The notes under the pieces are model-generated. The model was not told the DNA's origin. It worked only from the letters and a program-made list of their open reading frames with translations, and made no database searches. Position numbers and translations under genes: made by a program. From Limnohabitans sp. MMS-10A-192 (lineage in GTDB: Bacteria > Pseudomonadota > Gammaproteobacteria > Burkholderiales > Burkholderiaceae_C): a DNA stretch of 64,000 nt. The stretch is taken from positions 682,001 to 746,000 of the forward strand of contig NZ_NERX01000001.1 in the NCBI RefSeq assembly GCF_003063335.1. Reading direction: 5' to 3'. Each line of letters opens with the position of its first letter. The stretch's first letter is position 1. Positions 1 through 10,427 of this stretch are shown piece after piece.

Positions 1-700
1 CTTTGATCTTTTGGGCTTCACGGTAAGCATTGGCCACGGCGACTTCACGTTGACGGTCAGCATCGGCGCGGATTTTTTCACCTTCAGCGCCGCCGGTGGA
101 GCGCAACTCGTTGGCCACGCGCTTGCGCTCGGCCTCCATGCGGCGGTAAACCGATTCGGTGATGGTGTCCACATAATCGGCACGGGTGATCCGCACATCG
201 ACCACATCGACGCCCCAGGGCTTGCTGCCCTTGACGACTTCCAGCACGGCGCGCTTGACATCCTCCATCAATGCTTCACGCTTGAGAGACAACAATTCCT
301 TGACGGTGTGTTTGTTGATTTCTTCTTGGAAAGCATTGCGCACCACGCGGTTGAGCTGATTGGCACCCGACTTTTCATCGAGACCCACGTTGCGGATGTA
401 CGCTTGTGGATCGCTGATGCGCCAACGCACATACCAGTCGACCACCACACGCTGCTTCTCCGCGGTCAGCATGGGCTCATTGTCAGGACTGTCAAGCGTC
501 AACAAACGCTTGTCGATGTAATTGACGTTTTGCAAGGGCGGCGGCAACTTGAAGTGCAGACCGGGCTCGGTGATCACTTCCTTGATTTGACCCAAGGCAT
601 AGACGACACCAAACTGGCGCTGATCGACCACAAACACGGTCGAGCTGAGCAGCGCGAACGCCACGAAAAGGCTGGATATCCAAAATCCAATGCGGTTCAT
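1..700 (-). CDS. hflC: HflC, membrane protease modulator (C-terminus outside window)
   Basis: Stomatin/prohibitin (SPFH) family protein that, with HflK, forms a membrane complex around the FtsH protease and restrains it. Reading from the ATG at 700, residues about 6-25 form one hydrophobic N-terminal anchor, followed by an SPFH domain with FGVVYALGQIKEV and a long charged helix (RRMEAERKRVANELRSTGGA) typical of HflC. About 233 codons are present and the stop lies beyond base 1. It starts 11 bases after the end of hflK, so the two are surely one transcript with hflX. Identification is firm; only the end is missing. Confidence 0.95.
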   Translation of the reverse strand, partial: MNRIGFWISSLFVAFALLSSTVFVVDQRQFGVVYALGQIKEVITEPGLHFKLPPPLQNVNYIDKRLLTLDSPDNEPMLTAEKQRVVVDWYVRWRISDPQAYIRNVGLDEKSGANQLNRVVRNAFQEEINKHTVKELLSLKREALMEDVKRAVLEVVKGSKPWGVDVVDVRITRADYVDTITESVYRRMEAERKRVANELRSTGGAEGEKIRADADRQREVAVANAYREAQKIK

Positions 701-711
701 GTCAAATGTCC

Positions 712-2091
712 TTATCGTGGATCGCGTTCGCGTGTGCGCATGGCATCACGTGAACGGCTGTCAGGGGTGGCAACCGGCGCCACGGTGGTGGCGGGCAATG
801 GCGTTTCGACAGAAGCAGAAGGCGTCTGAGCAACTTGTTGCATGATTTTGTCCAAAGGCAAATACAACATGTTTGACCCTTGTTTGCTGTCCACAAGCAC
901 CTTGGTCACGCTGCTGTAAATCTGCTGCATGGTGTCGGTGTAGAGGCGATCGCGCATGACCTGCGGTGCCTTTTGGTACTCCGGCAGGATCGACTTGAAG
1001 CGCTGGGCATCGCCTTCGGCTTGCGCAACGATCTTCTCGCGGTAAGCATCGGCCTCTTCCTTCAGGCGAGATGCGGCACCTACTGCACGGGGAATCACGT
1101 CGTTGGCGTAGGCCTGTGCTTCGTTTTTGGCGCGCTCGCGCTCCTGACCTGCTTTGAGAACATCGTCAAACGCCGCTTGAACTTGCTCGGGTGGGCGCAC
1201 GCCACCTTGCTGCAAGTTGATGCTGACCACTTCAATGCCCACTTTGTAGCGGTCAAGGATGGATTGCATTTTTTCACGCACCCGGGGCGCAATTTGGTCC
1301 CGCTCCTCAGCCAAGGCGGAGTCCATTTTCATTTTGCCCACCACCTCACGCACGGCTGTCTCAGCAGACTGCACCACAGCCTCGGTGGGGTTTTTGCTTT
1401 CAAACAAGTAGGCCCGGGCATCGTTCAAGCGGTACTGCACTGCAAACTTGATTTCAACGATGTTTTCGTCTTCGGTCAGCATGGCCGACTCGCGCAAGCC
1501 CGTGGCCTTGATCACCGTATCACGGCCGATGTCGACCGATCGGATTTGAGACACATAGACCAGTTCATGGCGCTGCAAGGGATATGGCATGCGCCAGTTG
1601 AAACCGGCCCCCACCGTGGATTTGTATTTGCCAAACTGGGTAATGACCGCTTGTTGACCTTCCTGGACGATGAAAAAGCCTGTGCCAAGCCAAACCAACA
1701 AGGCTGCAGCCACGATCACACCCAAACCCAGGTTTTTCACAAAACCAGGCAAACCAGGACCGCCGGCAGAACCACCGCCGCCGCCCTGAGGACTTTGTGA
1801 GCCCCCCTTGCCACCAAACATCTGGCCCAGCTTGCGGTTGAAATCACGCCACAATTCGTCGAGATCAGGTGGGCCGCTGCTTTGCGGATTGCCTCGGCCG
1901 GGTGGATTTTGCGGCCAGCCATCGGGCTTTTGACCCGTCGGTGGTGGCGTATCACCGCTGGGTTTTGAGCCCGTGTCGCTTGGCGACTTGTTGTCGTCGT
2001 CGCGCCCCCATCGGGGGTCATTCAAATTGAACATGCCGCGGATCTTTGCAGGCAGCAAGGACCATCGCAGGGTTGGCAGTTGAAAATTCAT
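712..2091 (-). CDS. hflK: HflK, FtsH protease modulator
   Basis: Partner of HflC in the FtsH-regulating complex of the inner membrane. The 459-residue product has a Gly/Pro/Ser-rich cytoplasmic N-terminus, one membrane segment near residues 112-134 and an SPFH domain containing the typical GFFIVQEGQQAVITQFGKY stretch, then a charged helical region. The start is uncertain: the ATG at 2091 lacks a clear ribosome site, and a second in-frame ATG at 2034 begins MFNLNDPRWGR, a common N-terminus for the family. It lies between hflX and hflC with short gaps, the standard proteobacterial order. Confidence 0.95.
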   Translation of the reverse strand: MNFQLPTLRWSLLPAKIRGMFNLNDPRWGRDDDNKSPSDTGSKPSGDTPPPTGQKPDGWPQNPPGRGNPQSSGPPDLDELWRDFNRKLGQMFGGKGGSQSPQGGGGGSAGGPGLPGFVKNLGLGVIVAAALLVWLGTGFFIVQEGQQAVITQFGKYKSTVGAGFNWRMPYPLQRHELVYVSQIRSVDIGRDTVIKATGLRESAMLTEDENIVEIKFAVQYRLNDARAYLFESKNPTEAVVQSAETAVREVVGKMKMDSALAEERDQIAPRVREKMQSILDRYKVGIEVVSINLQQGGVRPPEQVQAAFDDVLKAGQERERAKNEAQAYANDVIPRAVGAASRLKEEADAYREKIVAQAEGDAQRFKSILPEYQKAPQVMRDRLYTDTMQQIYSSVTKVLVDSKQGSNMLYLPLDKIMQQVAQTPSASVETPLPATTVAPVATPDSRSRDAMRTRERDPR

Positions 2092-2147
2092 GGTGAAGTG
2101 TCTTTGTCAGAATGACGAATCCGCATTGTGCCGAATTCAGGAGGCTT

Positions 2148-3335
2148 TCAAGCCAGATCACCCGGATATTCCCGGGTCATGTCACGGGGATCTACTGGCT
2201 CGACCACCGCAGGCGGCAAAGCCGTTGTGACAATGCCAGACAAAGCCGTGCGCAACACATCCAGGCCTTTGCCCGATTTGGCGCTCACGAACACGCGCTG
2301 CACAGGCTGGCCATCGAGTTCATAACTGTCTTGCAGTTGCAAGGGGTAGCGCTCGGCATCCAGCGCATCGAGCTTGTTGAACACCAGCAATTGCGGCACC
2401 GTGTCGGCACCGATCTCGGCCAGCACTTTTTGCACCTCGGCCATCTGCTCCGGAAAATCCGGGTTGGCCGCATCGACCACATGGAGCAACAAATCGGCTT
2501 CGGTGGCTTCTTGCAAGGTGGCCTGAAAGGCCTCCACCAATCCGTGCGGCAGATCACGGATGAAGCCCACGGTATCGGACAAAGAAACCGAGCGACCGGC
2601 CTCACCCAGATACAGCTGGCGGGTGGTGGTGTCCAACGTGGCGAACAACTGATCGGCGGCATATGCACGCGCTTTAACCAAAGCGTTGAACAAGGTGGAC
2701 TTGCCCGCGTTCGTGTAGCCGACCAAGGAAATGTTGAAGGTGTCGCGCCGCTCACGCTGGCGGCGCTGTGTGTTGCGCTGCTTCTTGACCTTGACCAAGC
2801 GCTCCTTGGTGCGCTTGATGGCCTCGCCAATCATGCGGCGATCCAGCTCGATCTGCGTCTCGCCTGGGCCGCCGCGCAAACCGATACCGCCAGTTTGGCG
2901 CTCCAGGTGCGACCAACGGCGCACCAGCCGAGTGCTCAGGTATTGCAGTTTGGCCAGCTCTACTTGCAGCTTGCCTTCGTGGCTGCGAGCGCGCTGCGCG
3001 AAGATTTCCAGAATCAACAAGGTCCGGTCATTCACCGGCAAGCCCATGTGGCGCTCCAGATTGCGCTGCTGCGCGGGGCTCAGAGCTTGGTCAAACAGCA
3101 CCTCTTTGGCGCCATGCATCAGGGCCAATTCCTTGATTTCATCGGCTTTGCCACTGCCCACAAACAAGGCAGGATCGGGGGCTTTGCGTTTGCAGGTCAG
3201 GCGTGCCACCGGCTTCAAGCCACCGGACTCGGCCAACAGCCCAAGCTCTTGCAACTCGGCATCGAAATGCGGCAGCCCAAAGTCAACGCCGACCAATAAG
3301 GTCGGCGCAGGCTGTTTGAAGGAAGTTTCAGACAA
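2148..3335 (-). CDS. hflX: GTPase HflX, ribosome rescue/splitting factor
   Basis: Obg-HflX superfamily GTPase that binds the 50S subunit and helps split stalled or stress-damaged ribosomes. The 395-residue product has the HflX N-terminal domain, the signature GLRGGPGETQIELDRR near residues 152-167, a coiled linker, and a G domain with P-loop GYTNAGKST (about 206-214), DTVGF and NKLD motifs. Length is normal for the family. It lies 42 bases after hfq and 56 before hflK, as in many beta- and gammaproteobacteria, so it is probably co-transcribed with both. Confidence 0.96.
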   Translation of the reverse strand: MSETSFKQPAPTLLVGVDFGLPHFDAELQELGLLAESGGLKPVARLTCKRKAPDPALFVGSGKADEIKELALMHGAKEVLFDQALSPAQQRNLERHMGLPVNDRTLLILEIFAQRARSHEGKLQVELAKLQYLSTRLVRRWSHLERQTGGIGLRGGPGETQIELDRRMIGEAIKRTKERLVKVKKQRNTQRRQRERRDTFNISLVGYTNAGKSTLFNALVKARAYAADQLFATLDTTTRQLYLGEAGRSVSLSDTVGFIRDLPHGLVEAFQATLQEATEADLLLHVVDAANPDFPEQMAEVQKVLAEIGADTVPQLLVFNKLDALDAERYPLQLQDSYELDGQPVQRVFVSAKSGKGLDVLRTALSGIVTTALPPAVVEPVDPRDMTREYPGDLA

Positions 3336-3377
3336 TGTCAGGAAGCACCAGTGGCCCGATCAGGCCAGCCGGGCAGA

Positions 3378-3623
3378 TCAAGCGGTGATTTCGCCTTCGC
3401 CGGGCGTGTTGAAAGTCACAGAACGGCCGGGAACAATGGTCGAGATGGCGTGTTTGTAAACCATCTGGGTCACGGTGTTGCGCAACAAAACCACATATTG
3501 GTCGAACGATTCGATCTGGCCTTGCAGTTTGATGCCGTTGACCAGGTAAATCGAGACCGGCACATGCTCGCGACGCAGTGCGTTCAAGAAGGGGTCTTGC
3601 AGAAGTTGGCCTTTGTTGCTCAC
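3378..3623 (-). CDS. hfq: RNA chaperone Hfq
   Basis: Sm-like hexameric RNA chaperone that pairs small regulatory RNAs with mRNAs. The 81-residue product contains the Sm1 region ([20 protein letters not shown]) and the Sm2 signature [14 protein letters not shown], with a very short acidic C-terminal tail (GEGEITA), normal for betaproteobacteria. It follows der by 87 bases and precedes hflX by 42, so it may have its own promoter in the A/T-rich gap 3624-3710 as well as read-through from der. The identification is secure. Confidence 0.98.
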   Translation of the reverse strand: MSNKGQLLQDPFLNALRREHVPVSIYLVNGIKLQGQIESFDQYVVLLRNTVTQMVYKHAISTIVPGRSVTFNTPGEGEITA

Positions 3624-3710
3624 GATATTCTCCGTGTTCAGAAGTTATAAAGTTGTGACCTTACCACAGGCTCGGTCGGTGCTTTTTGAAAAAACCCAAA
3701 ACCACAAAAT

Positions 3711-5051
3711 TCAAGCGGCATCTTTGTTGGCGTATGGGTTGTTGGCTGTTTTCATTTCAATGCGCAAGGGCGTGCCTGACAAATCAAACGCCTTGCGGAA
3801 ACGCCCTTCCAGGAAGCGCTTGTAGGACTCGGTGACGTGCTCAAGCGAGTTGCCGTGGATCACGATCACCGGCGGGTTCATGCCGCCTTGGTGCGCATAA
3901 CGCATTTTGGGACGGAACATGCCACCGCGCTGTGGGCTTTGGAACTGAACGGCTTCCAAGAGCAAACGCGTCAGGATTGGGGTGCTCATCTTGACCATGG
4001 CCGACTTGTGCGCTTTGGTGATCGACGTCCACACCGGGCCCAGGCCTTGGCGCTTTTTGGCCGAAATGAAATGCATGTTGGCAAAACTCAGAAACGGCAA
4101 ACGCGTTTCAATGGATCGCTGCACCAGCTGGCGCTGGTACTCGTCTACCGCATCCCATTTGTTGACGGCCAGCACCATGGCGCGACCACTCTCCAGGGCA
4201 AAGCCTGCGATGTGGGCGTCCTGGTCTGTCACGCCCTGCTCTGCGTCCAGCAGCAGCAAAACCACGTTGGCCGACTCAACCGCTTGCAGGGTTTTGACCA
4301 CCGAGAACTTTTCGATGGCTTCGAACACCTTGCCTTTGCGGCGCAGACCGGCTGTATCGATCAATTCAAACTTCTGACCGTCACGCTCAAAAGGCACACT
4401 GATCGCGTCACGTGTGGTGCCCGGCATGTCGAACGCCACCAAGCGCTCTTCGCCCAGCCAGGTGTTGATCAGGGTGGACTTGCCCACGTTGGGGCGCCCT
4501 GCCACCGCCAGCTTGATGATGGTTTTGTCTTCTTCGGTTTCTTCGGGGTCTTCGGGCAGGTTCAGTGGCTCCAGTGCCAGATCCACCAGGCCTCGAATAC
4601 CCTGTCCGTGCGCAGCAGAGATGGCCAAGACCTCGCCCAAGCCAAGCTCATAAAACTCTGTGATCTGGATGCCTTCGAGCATGCCTTCGGCCTTGTTGGC
4701 CACCAGCAAGCAGGGCTTGCCAATCTTTCTCAGGTATTTGGCGATGTCGTGGTCTTGCGCGGACAAACCACCGCGTGCGTCGACCACAAAAATGACCACA
4801 TCCGCCTCGGCGACCGCTTGCTGGGTCTGCTTGGCCATTTCCTTGTAGATACCGCTGCTGGCATCGGGCTCGAAGCCGCCCGTGTCGATCACGATGTATT
4901 CATGCTTGCCCTGCTTGCCCTGGCCGTAGTGACGGTCACGGGTCAAGCCTGCAAAATCGGCCACGATGGCATCCCGGCTCTTGGTGAGTCGGTTGAACAG
5001 CGTGGATTTGCCCACATTGGGGCGGCCCACCAGGGCCAAAACGGGTTTCAC
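3711..5051 (-). CDS. der: Ribosome biogenesis GTPase Der (EngA)
   Basis: Essential GTPase with two tandem G domains, needed for maturation of the 50S ribosomal subunit. Both P-loops read GRPNVGKST, one at residues 9-17 and one near 190, each followed by DxxG and NKxD motifs (DTAGL, NKWD), and the C-terminal third is the KH-like domain. The 446-residue length is normal. It begins 19 bases after the end of bamB, matching the conserved bamB-der order of proteobacteria, and is followed by hfq. Confidence 0.97.
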   Translation of the reverse strand: MKPVLALVGRPNVGKSTLFNRLTKSRDAIVADFAGLTRDRHYGQGKQGKHEYIVIDTGGFEPDASSGIYKEMAKQTQQAVAEADVVIFVVDARGGLSAQDHDIAKYLRKIGKPCLLVANKAEGMLEGIQITEFYELGLGEVLAISAAHGQGIRGLVDLALEPLNLPEDPEETEEDKTIIKLAVAGRPNVGKSTLINTWLGEERLVAFDMPGTTRDAISVPFERDGQKFELIDTAGLRRKGKVFEAIEKFSVVKTLQAVESANVVLLLLDAEQGVTDQDAHIAGFALESGRAMVLAVNKWDAVDEYQRQLVQRSIETRLPFLSFANMHFISAKKRQGLGPVWTSITKAHKSAMVKMSTPILTRLLLEAVQFQSPQRGGMFRPKMRYAHQGGMNPPVIVIHGNSLEHVTESYKRFLEGRFRKAFDLSGTPLRIEMKTANNPYANKDAA

Positions 5052-5070
5052 TTAAAAATTTTCCGATCCA

Positions 5071-6198
5071 TCATTCAGGGCGATATCCAAAAACGCCCCC
5101 GGCGCGTGTCACCACCACCAAAGTTTGATCCACCGCGACGGGGCGACCCACGATGGCACTGCCATCTGTCACCACCCGCAGCAGTGGCTTACCGTCTTGG
5201 CGCGACAGGAAATGCAACAAACCATTCTCATCGCCCAAAACCACTGAACGGCCCAGCACCAAAGGCGCCGTCAAGCCTCGGAAACGAAGCCCTTCCTGTG
5301 ACCACGCAATTTGTCCGCCTTGACGCTGCCAAGCATGGACTTTGCTGTCCGACTCGGCACCAAAAATAAGATTTTCATCACCGGTCAGACCGGTATGGCC
5401 TTGCGCACTGCGCGACCAGAGGTTGCTGCCGCGGCTGGCATCCACACAAGCCACTGAAGACTGAAAGGCCCGTGCGCAAACTGTGTTGCCTTGTCGGTCT
5501 GCTCCAGCCACCAAATCCACGAGTCGCTCCACTTCGTTGGTGCCACGTGAAGTGGCCAACAAGGTTTCCCAACGCACGCTGCCATTGTTGGGGTTGAGCG
5601 ACGCCAAACGCCCTCCCCAACCGACCAACAAGGAATCACCAAATGGGATCAAAAGGCCCGCTTGGTTGAGCACCAGAGGATCGCCAGCGCGCTGTTGTGT
5701 CCAGATTTTCTGACCAGAAGCGCCATCGAGTGCGGTGACCGTGCGGTCCGCGCCCAGAACAAAGACTCGTCCACCAGCCACCAGCGGTGGGGTCAATGAC
5801 ACCGCGGACAAAGCGTAGCGCCACAGGACTTTGCCTGCCTCCATGGTGACCACTTCGTTGCGTTGATTGACAACCGCGAATCGGCTCCCATCACCACCAA
5901 CGCCGGCCACGATGCCCTCAGATAATTTGAGTCGCCAGATGTCTTTACCGGTCAAGCCATCCATGACTGCGACCCAGCCCTGGCTCGATGCCAGCGCCAC
6001 AAGGCCGCCGTGGACCGATGGCAACAGCGGTGATGTGATCGGGCCCAAGTTGTTAGACCACACTTTTTTGACCGTGAGCTCGCCCGAGACCGATGGCAAA
6101 GGCGCCGGATCCGGTTTATTGGGGGCACTCGAGCAGGCGGACAGCAAGACCCAGAGGCCGCAGACGCAAGCCCAACGAAAGCCAGTCAGTTGCGTCAT
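5071..6198 (-). CDS. bamB: Outer membrane assembly lipoprotein BamB
   Basis: Beta-propeller lipoprotein of the BAM complex that inserts outer membrane proteins. The start at 6198 is chosen over longer in-frame readings because it gives a lipoprotein signal ending in LLSAC, with the acylated Cys at residue 22. The remaining 353 residues contain repeated PQQ-type propeller blades (DGLTGKDIWRLKLS, DGASGQKIWTQQ, DASRGSNLWSRS). It starts 5 bases after the yfgM-like gene and precedes der, the usual arrangement, so outer membrane assembly and ribosome biogenesis genes share a transcript. Confidence 0.95.
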   Translation of the reverse strand: MTQLTGFRWACVCGLWVLLSACSSAPNKPDPAPLPSVSGELTVKKVWSNNLGPITSPLLPSVHGGLVALASSQGWVAVMDGLTGKDIWRLKLSEGIVAGVGGDGSRFAVVNQRNEVVTMEAGKVLWRYALSAVSLTPPLVAGGRVFVLGADRTVTALDGASGQKIWTQQRAGDPLVLNQAGLLIPFGDSLLVGWGGRLASLNPNNGSVRWETLLATSRGTNEVERLVDLVAGADRQGNTVCARAFQSSVACVDASRGSNLWSRSAQGHTGLTGDENLIFGAESDSKVHAWQRQGGQIAWSQEGLRFRGLTAPLVLGRSVVLGDENGLLHFLSRQDGKPLLRVVTDGSAIVGRPVAVDQTLVVVTRAGGVFGYRPE

Positions 6199-6203
6199 GC
6201 GTT

Positions 6204-6869
6204 TCACTTCTTGCGCTCCACCGAGGATTGAGGGTCTGCACCCAAAGCGTTGAGCTTGGCCTGGACCAGGCGACGGTAATCGGGGGTATCCGCCAATTGA
6301 GTCCAAGCTTGCTGGTAGGCAGAAACTGCCAGATCTGACTGGCCCTTGGCTTGCAAGACGTCACCGCGCAAATCCGCAGCCAGGCCTGCCATGGCAGGCG
6401 TGAACGATGAACTCAATTGCTTCAATGCTTCATCGTAGCCCTTGGCATCCAATTGCATGCCAGCAAGGCGCAAACGTGCCACATCGCGGTAGGCTTCGTC
6501 TGCGGCAGTTTCAGCAACCCAGAGCAAGGCTGCACGTGCAGCGTCTGGTTTGCCTTGCGACTGCAAAGTTTTTGCGGCCAACAAAGCCGCTTGTTGTGCG
6601 AACTGAGTTGAACCGAACTTGTCTTTCATGTCTGCCAAGCTGCGCTCAACGCGCGCCAAATCGCCTGAAGCCACCGCGCGATCGACCTCATCGTAAAGGG
6701 CAGAAGCTTTGACTGCCTGCGTCCGCTGCCAATACTGGTAACCATTCCAGGCGGCATAGCTGCCCAGGACCGCAATCAGCACCCAAGAAATCAGGTTGCC
6801 CCAGGTTTTCCAGAAGTGTTTGAGCTGGTCAAGTTGTTCTTGTTCTTCGAGATCGAGTGCGTTGGACAT
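6204..6869 (-). CDS. YfgM-like TPR membrane protein
   Basis: Tetratricopeptide-type protein anchored in the inner membrane, related to YfgM (an ancillary SecYEG/periplasmic chaperone partner). The start MSNALDLEEQEQLDQLKHFW at 6869 gives 221 residues: a cytoplasmic amphipathic N-terminus, one membrane segment at about 25-45, and a periplasmic helical repeat domain (DLARVERSLADMKDKF, KGYDEALKQL). An upstream in-frame start would overlap the end of hisS and adds no family sequence. The order hisS, yfgM, bamB, der matches Escherichia coli, which supports the assignment. Confidence 0.9.
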   Translation of the reverse strand: MSNALDLEEQEQLDQLKHFWKTWGNLISWVLIAVLGSYAAWNGYQYWQRTQAVKASALYDEVDRAVASGDLARVERSLADMKDKFGSTQFAQQAALLAAKTLQSQGKPDAARAALLWVAETAADEAYRDVARLRLAGMQLDAKGYDEALKQLSSSFTPAMAGLAADLRGDVLQAKGQSDLAVSAYQQAWTQLADTPDYRRLVQAKLNALGADPQSSVERKK

Positions 6870-6892
6870 GGTGTAGAGCGTGAATGCGCAAA

Positions 6893-8221
6893 TTAATGAG
6901 GGGATTGTAGGCTCTGGGCCCAATCGGCGACATGGGCCAGGGACTCCGTCCGTTGAGCGCCGAGGCCATCGCGCAAAGACTTGACCGTGACCTGTCCCTT
7001 GGCCAATTCATCACCACCGAAAATCAGGGCAAAACGGGCACCGCTGCCATCGGCTTTTTTGAATTGCGACTTCATGCTGCCCATGCCTTCGCCACTGCCT
7101 GCATGCATTTGGGCCGACACGCCATGCGTGCGCAAAGCCTGCAGCACTTGCATGGCCACGGGCAAAGTGGCGGTTTCGGGGACGATGGCGTACACATCGG
7201 GGGCCAGATCAGGCAATGCCTCGCCCTGCTCCTTGATGAGTTCGAGCACGCGCTCAACGCCCAGCGCCCAGCCCACGGCAGGCGACGGCTTGCCGCCCAC
7301 TTGCTCAATCAGGTAGTCGTATCGGCCACCACCGCAGATGGTGCCTTGCGAGCCCAGACTGGTGGTGATGAACTCGAACACCGTGAGGTTGTAGTAATCC
7401 ATGCCGCGCACCAGGCGCGGATTGATGCTGTAGGCCACACCGTTGGCATCCAGAATGGCTTTGACCGCGTTGAAGTGGGCCAAAGACGCTTCACCCAAAA
7501 AGTCGAGCAAGCGAGGGGCCGACTCCACCACGCTTTGCATGGCCGGATTTTTGGTGTCCAGAATGCGCAGCGGGTTGCTGTGCAGGCGGCGTTTGGCTTC
7601 TTCGTCCAGCACATCGCTGTGCTTTTCGAGGTGGGCGATCAGGGCGGCGCGGTGGGCTTGGCGCTCAGCGGGCTGGCCCAGGCTGTTGAGTTCCAGTCGC
7701 ACGTCTTTCAGGCCCAACACCTTCCACAGATCATTGGCCAGCAAAATCAGCTCAGCGTCGACCTCGGCACCACCAAAGCCCAGCACCTCGGCACCGATCT
7801 GATGGAACTGGCGGTAGCGTCCGCGCTGCGGACGCTCGTGGCGAAACATGGGGCCCATGTAATACAGGCGCTTGCCGCCTTCGTACAGCAGGTTGTGCTC
7901 GACGACCGAGCGCACCAGGCCGGCCGTGCCTTCGGGGCGCAGGGTGAGTTGCTCACCATTCAAGCGGTCTTCAAAGGAGTACATCTCCTTTTCGACGATA
8001 TCGGTCACTTCGCCCAAGCCGCGCACAAACAGTGCCGTCGGCTCGACGATGGGCAAGCGCACATTGCGGTAGGCGTAACGCGCCATCAAAGCGCGCACCT
8101 GACCTTCCAGCCATTCCCAGCGGGCCGAATCGGGCGGCAAGATGTCGTTCATGCCCTTGACGCCCACCAGCTTCTGGGCTTTGACGATCTTGGTGTTGTT
8201 TTCTTTCAGCGACTCGCTCAT
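6893..8221 (-). CDS. hisS: Histidine-tRNA ligase
   Basis: Class II aminoacyl-tRNA synthetase charging tRNA-His. The 442-residue product shows motif 2 ([19 protein letters not shown]), the histidine-binding region [15 protein letters not shown], motif 3 (GVERVLEL) and a C-terminal anticodon-binding domain. The ATG overlaps the ispG stop by 4 bases (8218-8221), implying translational coupling. The N-terminus has about 20 extra residues before the usual VKGMNDILP start of the fold, common in betaproteobacteria. Confidence 0.97.
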   Translation of the reverse strand: MSESLKENNTKIVKAQKLVGVKGMNDILPPDSARWEWLEGQVRALMARYAYRNVRLPIVEPTALFVRGLGEVTDIVEKEMYSFEDRLNGEQLTLRPEGTAGLVRSVVEHNLLYEGGKRLYYMGPMFRHERPQRGRYRQFHQIGAEVLGFGGAEVDAELILLANDLWKVLGLKDVRLELNSLGQPAERQAHRAALIAHLEKHSDVLDEEAKRRLHSNPLRILDTKNPAMQSVVESAPRLLDFLGEASLAHFNAVKAILDANGVAYSINPRLVRGMDYYNLTVFEFITTSLGSQGTICGGGRYDYLIEQVGGKPSPAVGWALGVERVLELIKEQGEALPDLAPDVYAIVPETATLPVAMQVLQALRTHGVSAQMHAGSGEGMGSMKSQFKKADGSGARFALIFGGDELAKGQVTVKSLRDGLGAQRTESLAHVADWAQSLQSPH

Positions 8222-9483
8222 TTTTTCTCAGCAGATCCGGAACCAAAACGGTTCTCAATGTAGTTTTCAACCAGCCCCTGAAACTCTTGCGCAATGCCTT
8301 CACCGCGCAGCGTCAGGCGCTTTTCGCCGTCGATGAAGACTGGGGCAGCAGGCGCTTCGCCCGTGCCAGGCAGGCTGATGCCGATGTCGGCATGTTTGCT
8401 CTCGCCGGGGCCGTTCACGATACAGCCCATCACCGCCACCTTGAGGTTTTCCACCCCGGGGTAGCGCGCGCGCCAGACAGGCATTTGGGCGCGCAAAAAG
8501 TCGTCAATCTGTTTGGCCAGCTCTTGGAAGGTGCTGCTGGTCGTGCGGCCGCAGCCAGGGCAAGCGGTCACGCTGGGCACAAAAATGCGCAAACCCAGCG
8601 ACTGCAAAATCTCGGACGCAATCACCACCTCTTGCGTGCGGGCTTCGCCTGGCTGTGGTGTGAGCGAGACACGGATGGTGTCGCCGATGCCCTCTTGCAG
8701 GAGCACCGACAAGGCTGCAGCCGAAGCCACCGTGCCCTTGGTGCCCATGCCCGCTTCGGTCAAGCCCAGGTGCAACGGATAATCGCAGCGGCGTCCCAAT
8801 TCGCGGTAAACCGAAATCAAATCCTGCACACCCGAGACCTTGCACGACAGGGCGATCTGGGCACCGTTCATGCCCATGGCCTCGGCGCGCTGTGCGGATG
8901 TGATGGCCGAAGTGATCAAGGCCTCGTACATGACCTGCCGCGCTTCCCAAGGCTGGGCACGCTGGCTGTTGGTGTCCATCAATTCGGCCAGCAATTCCTG
9001 GTCAAGGCTGCCCCAGTTCACGCCGATGCGGATGGCTTTGTCAAAACGCATGGCCGCTTCGATCATCTGACCGAACTGCACATCACGCTTGTCGCCTTTG
9101 CCTACGTTGCCGGGGTTGATACGGTATTTGGACAAGGCCTCGGCACATGCCGGGTAGTCGGTCAGCAGGCGGTGGCCGTTGTAATGGAAGTCGCCAATCA
9201 AGGGCACGTCAATGCCCATTTTGTCGAGTTGGTCGCGGATGTGCGGCACAGCCTCGGCGGCTTCGGGCGTGTTCACAGTGATGCGCACCATCTCGGAACC
9301 TGCCAAAGCGAGTTCCTTGACCTGAATGGCTGTACCGATCACGTCGACCGTGTCGGTGTTGGTCATGGACTGCACGCGCACGGGGGCGCCGCCGCCCACA
9401 GTGACCACCCGCGAACCCCAGACCACGCGGGACTGGCGACTGGTGCGGCTGGCCGGCACCGCAATGGCAATGGCTGAGTTCAT
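8218..9483 (-). CDS. ispG: 4-hydroxy-3-methylbut-2-enyl diphosphate synthase
   Basis: Iron-sulfur enzyme of the MEP isoprenoid pathway converting methylerythritol cyclodiphosphate to HMBPP. The 421-residue product has the TIM-barrel N-terminal part ([32 protein letters not shown]) and the cluster-binding C-terminal part with Cys residues in TACPGCGRT and GCIVNGPGE. It overlaps the rodZ-like gene upstream by 4 bases and hisS downstream by 4 bases, so the three are coupled. Length matches the bacterial two-domain form. Confidence 0.97.
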   Translation of the reverse strand: MNSAIAIAVPASRTSRQSRVVWGSRVVTVGGGAPVRVQSMTNTDTVDVIGTAIQVKELALAGSEMVRITVNTPEAAEAVPHIRDQLDKMGIDVPLIGDFHYNGHRLLTDYPACAEALSKYRINPGNVGKGDKRDVQFGQMIEAAMRFDKAIRIGVNWGSLDQELLAELMDTNSQRAQPWEARQVMYEALITSAITSAQRAEAMGMNGAQIALSCKVSGVQDLISVYRELGRRCDYPLHLGLTEAGMGTKGTVASAAALSVLLQEGIGDTIRVSLTPQPGEARTQEVVIASEILQSLGLRIFVPSVTACPGCGRTTSSTFQELAKQIDDFLRAQMPVWRARYPGVENLKVAVMGCIVNGPGESKHADIGISLPGTGEAPAAPVFIDGEKRLTLRGEGIAQEFQGLVENYIENRFGSGSAEKK

Positions 9484-10415
9484 TCTTTCACCTCAAAACG
9501 GGCTACGGTCACCTTGGTGTGGGGTGACAGATCAAAGGGTTTGCCTTTGTAGGTCATGCGCACCACGCTGGCGCGACCGACCACCACACTCAAAGGCAGC
9601 GGGTATTGAACTTCAAAGCTCTCACCTGCATGAACCACACGACTCCACAACACTTGGTTCCTGCTGTTGCGTATTTCGATCCAGCTGTCGCTGGTCGCTG
9701 AAAAACCCAGCGAAGCGCCTGCTGAGGCCGTATTTGGAGGCACTGCTGAAGTCACAGAGACTGGTGCGACCTTCACCGTTTGAGGAACAGAAGCTGCTGG
9801 CGCGGCAGCAGCAGGCGGTTGAGCAGCGGGTGTGGGCTCGATTGCCTCGGCTGGAACAGCTGGCACGGGCTCGGACGTCACTGGTTCAGGTGCCGGCAAA
9901 AGCTGCACAGCTTGATCCGCCGATACGGCTTCTTTGGACGCTGACGGCCACCATGACCAGGTCGAAGGAGATGGCATCCACAACAAAGCGGCAATCAACG
10001 CCAACATCAAAACAGCGATACTCACCGTTTGGATGGGAATGCTGCGAAAAAAAGCCAAGCGACCTGCTCGCATCGATTTCTCGGATGTCAGGGGTTCCAG
10101 GCTGGGACGGTGCAAGGGCAAACGATCCGCAGATGGTGGCAACAAGGCCAACACCGGCGTTGGATCCATTTGCAAATGACGACAAACACTGGACGCCAAT
10201 GCCCGAACGAAAACCGGCCCTATGAATGCATCGTATTGATCGGCTTCCAGAGCCTCAAGCTGCCGAACCGGAACTTTCAAAGTCACCGATAACAAAGCCG
10301 TGTGCATCCCCTTTGCCATGCGTGCGGCACGGATCAATTGACCCGCCGTCTGATTTGGTGTGACGGTTTGCGTTTGCGCCAACTCGGCCGATGGTGGGGA
10401 AAGGCTATCGGTCAT
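9480..10415 (-). CDS. RodZ-like HTH/DUF4115 membrane protein
   Basis: Resembles RodZ, a bitopic protein linking MreB to the elongation machinery. The 311-residue product has an N-terminal Cro/CI-type helix-turn-helix ([19 protein letters not shown], residues about 25-85), one membrane segment at about 126-147, a Pro/Ala-rich periplasmic linker, and a C-terminal beta domain ([15 protein letters not shown], then a [17 protein letters not shown] end) of the DUF4115 type. RodZ lies next to ispG in E. coli too, and here the genes overlap by 4 bases. The symbol is withheld because the N-terminal half is diverged. Confidence 0.88.
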   Translation of the reverse strand: MTDSLSPPSAELAQTQTVTPNQTAGQLIRAARMAKGMHTALLSVTLKVPVRQLEALEADQYDAFIGPVFVRALASSVCRHLQMDPTPVLALLPPSADRLPLHRPSLEPLTSEKSMRAGRLAFFRSIPIQTVSIAVLMLALIAALLWMPSPSTWSWWPSASKEAVSADQAVQLLPAPEPVTSEPVPAVPAEAIEPTPAAQPPAAAAPAASVPQTVKVAPVSVTSAVPPNTASAGASLGFSATSDSWIEIRNSRNQVLWSRVVHAGESFEVQYPLPLSVVVGRASVVRMTYKGKPFDLSPHTKVTVARFEVKE

Positions 10416-10427
10416 CAGTCATCAAGC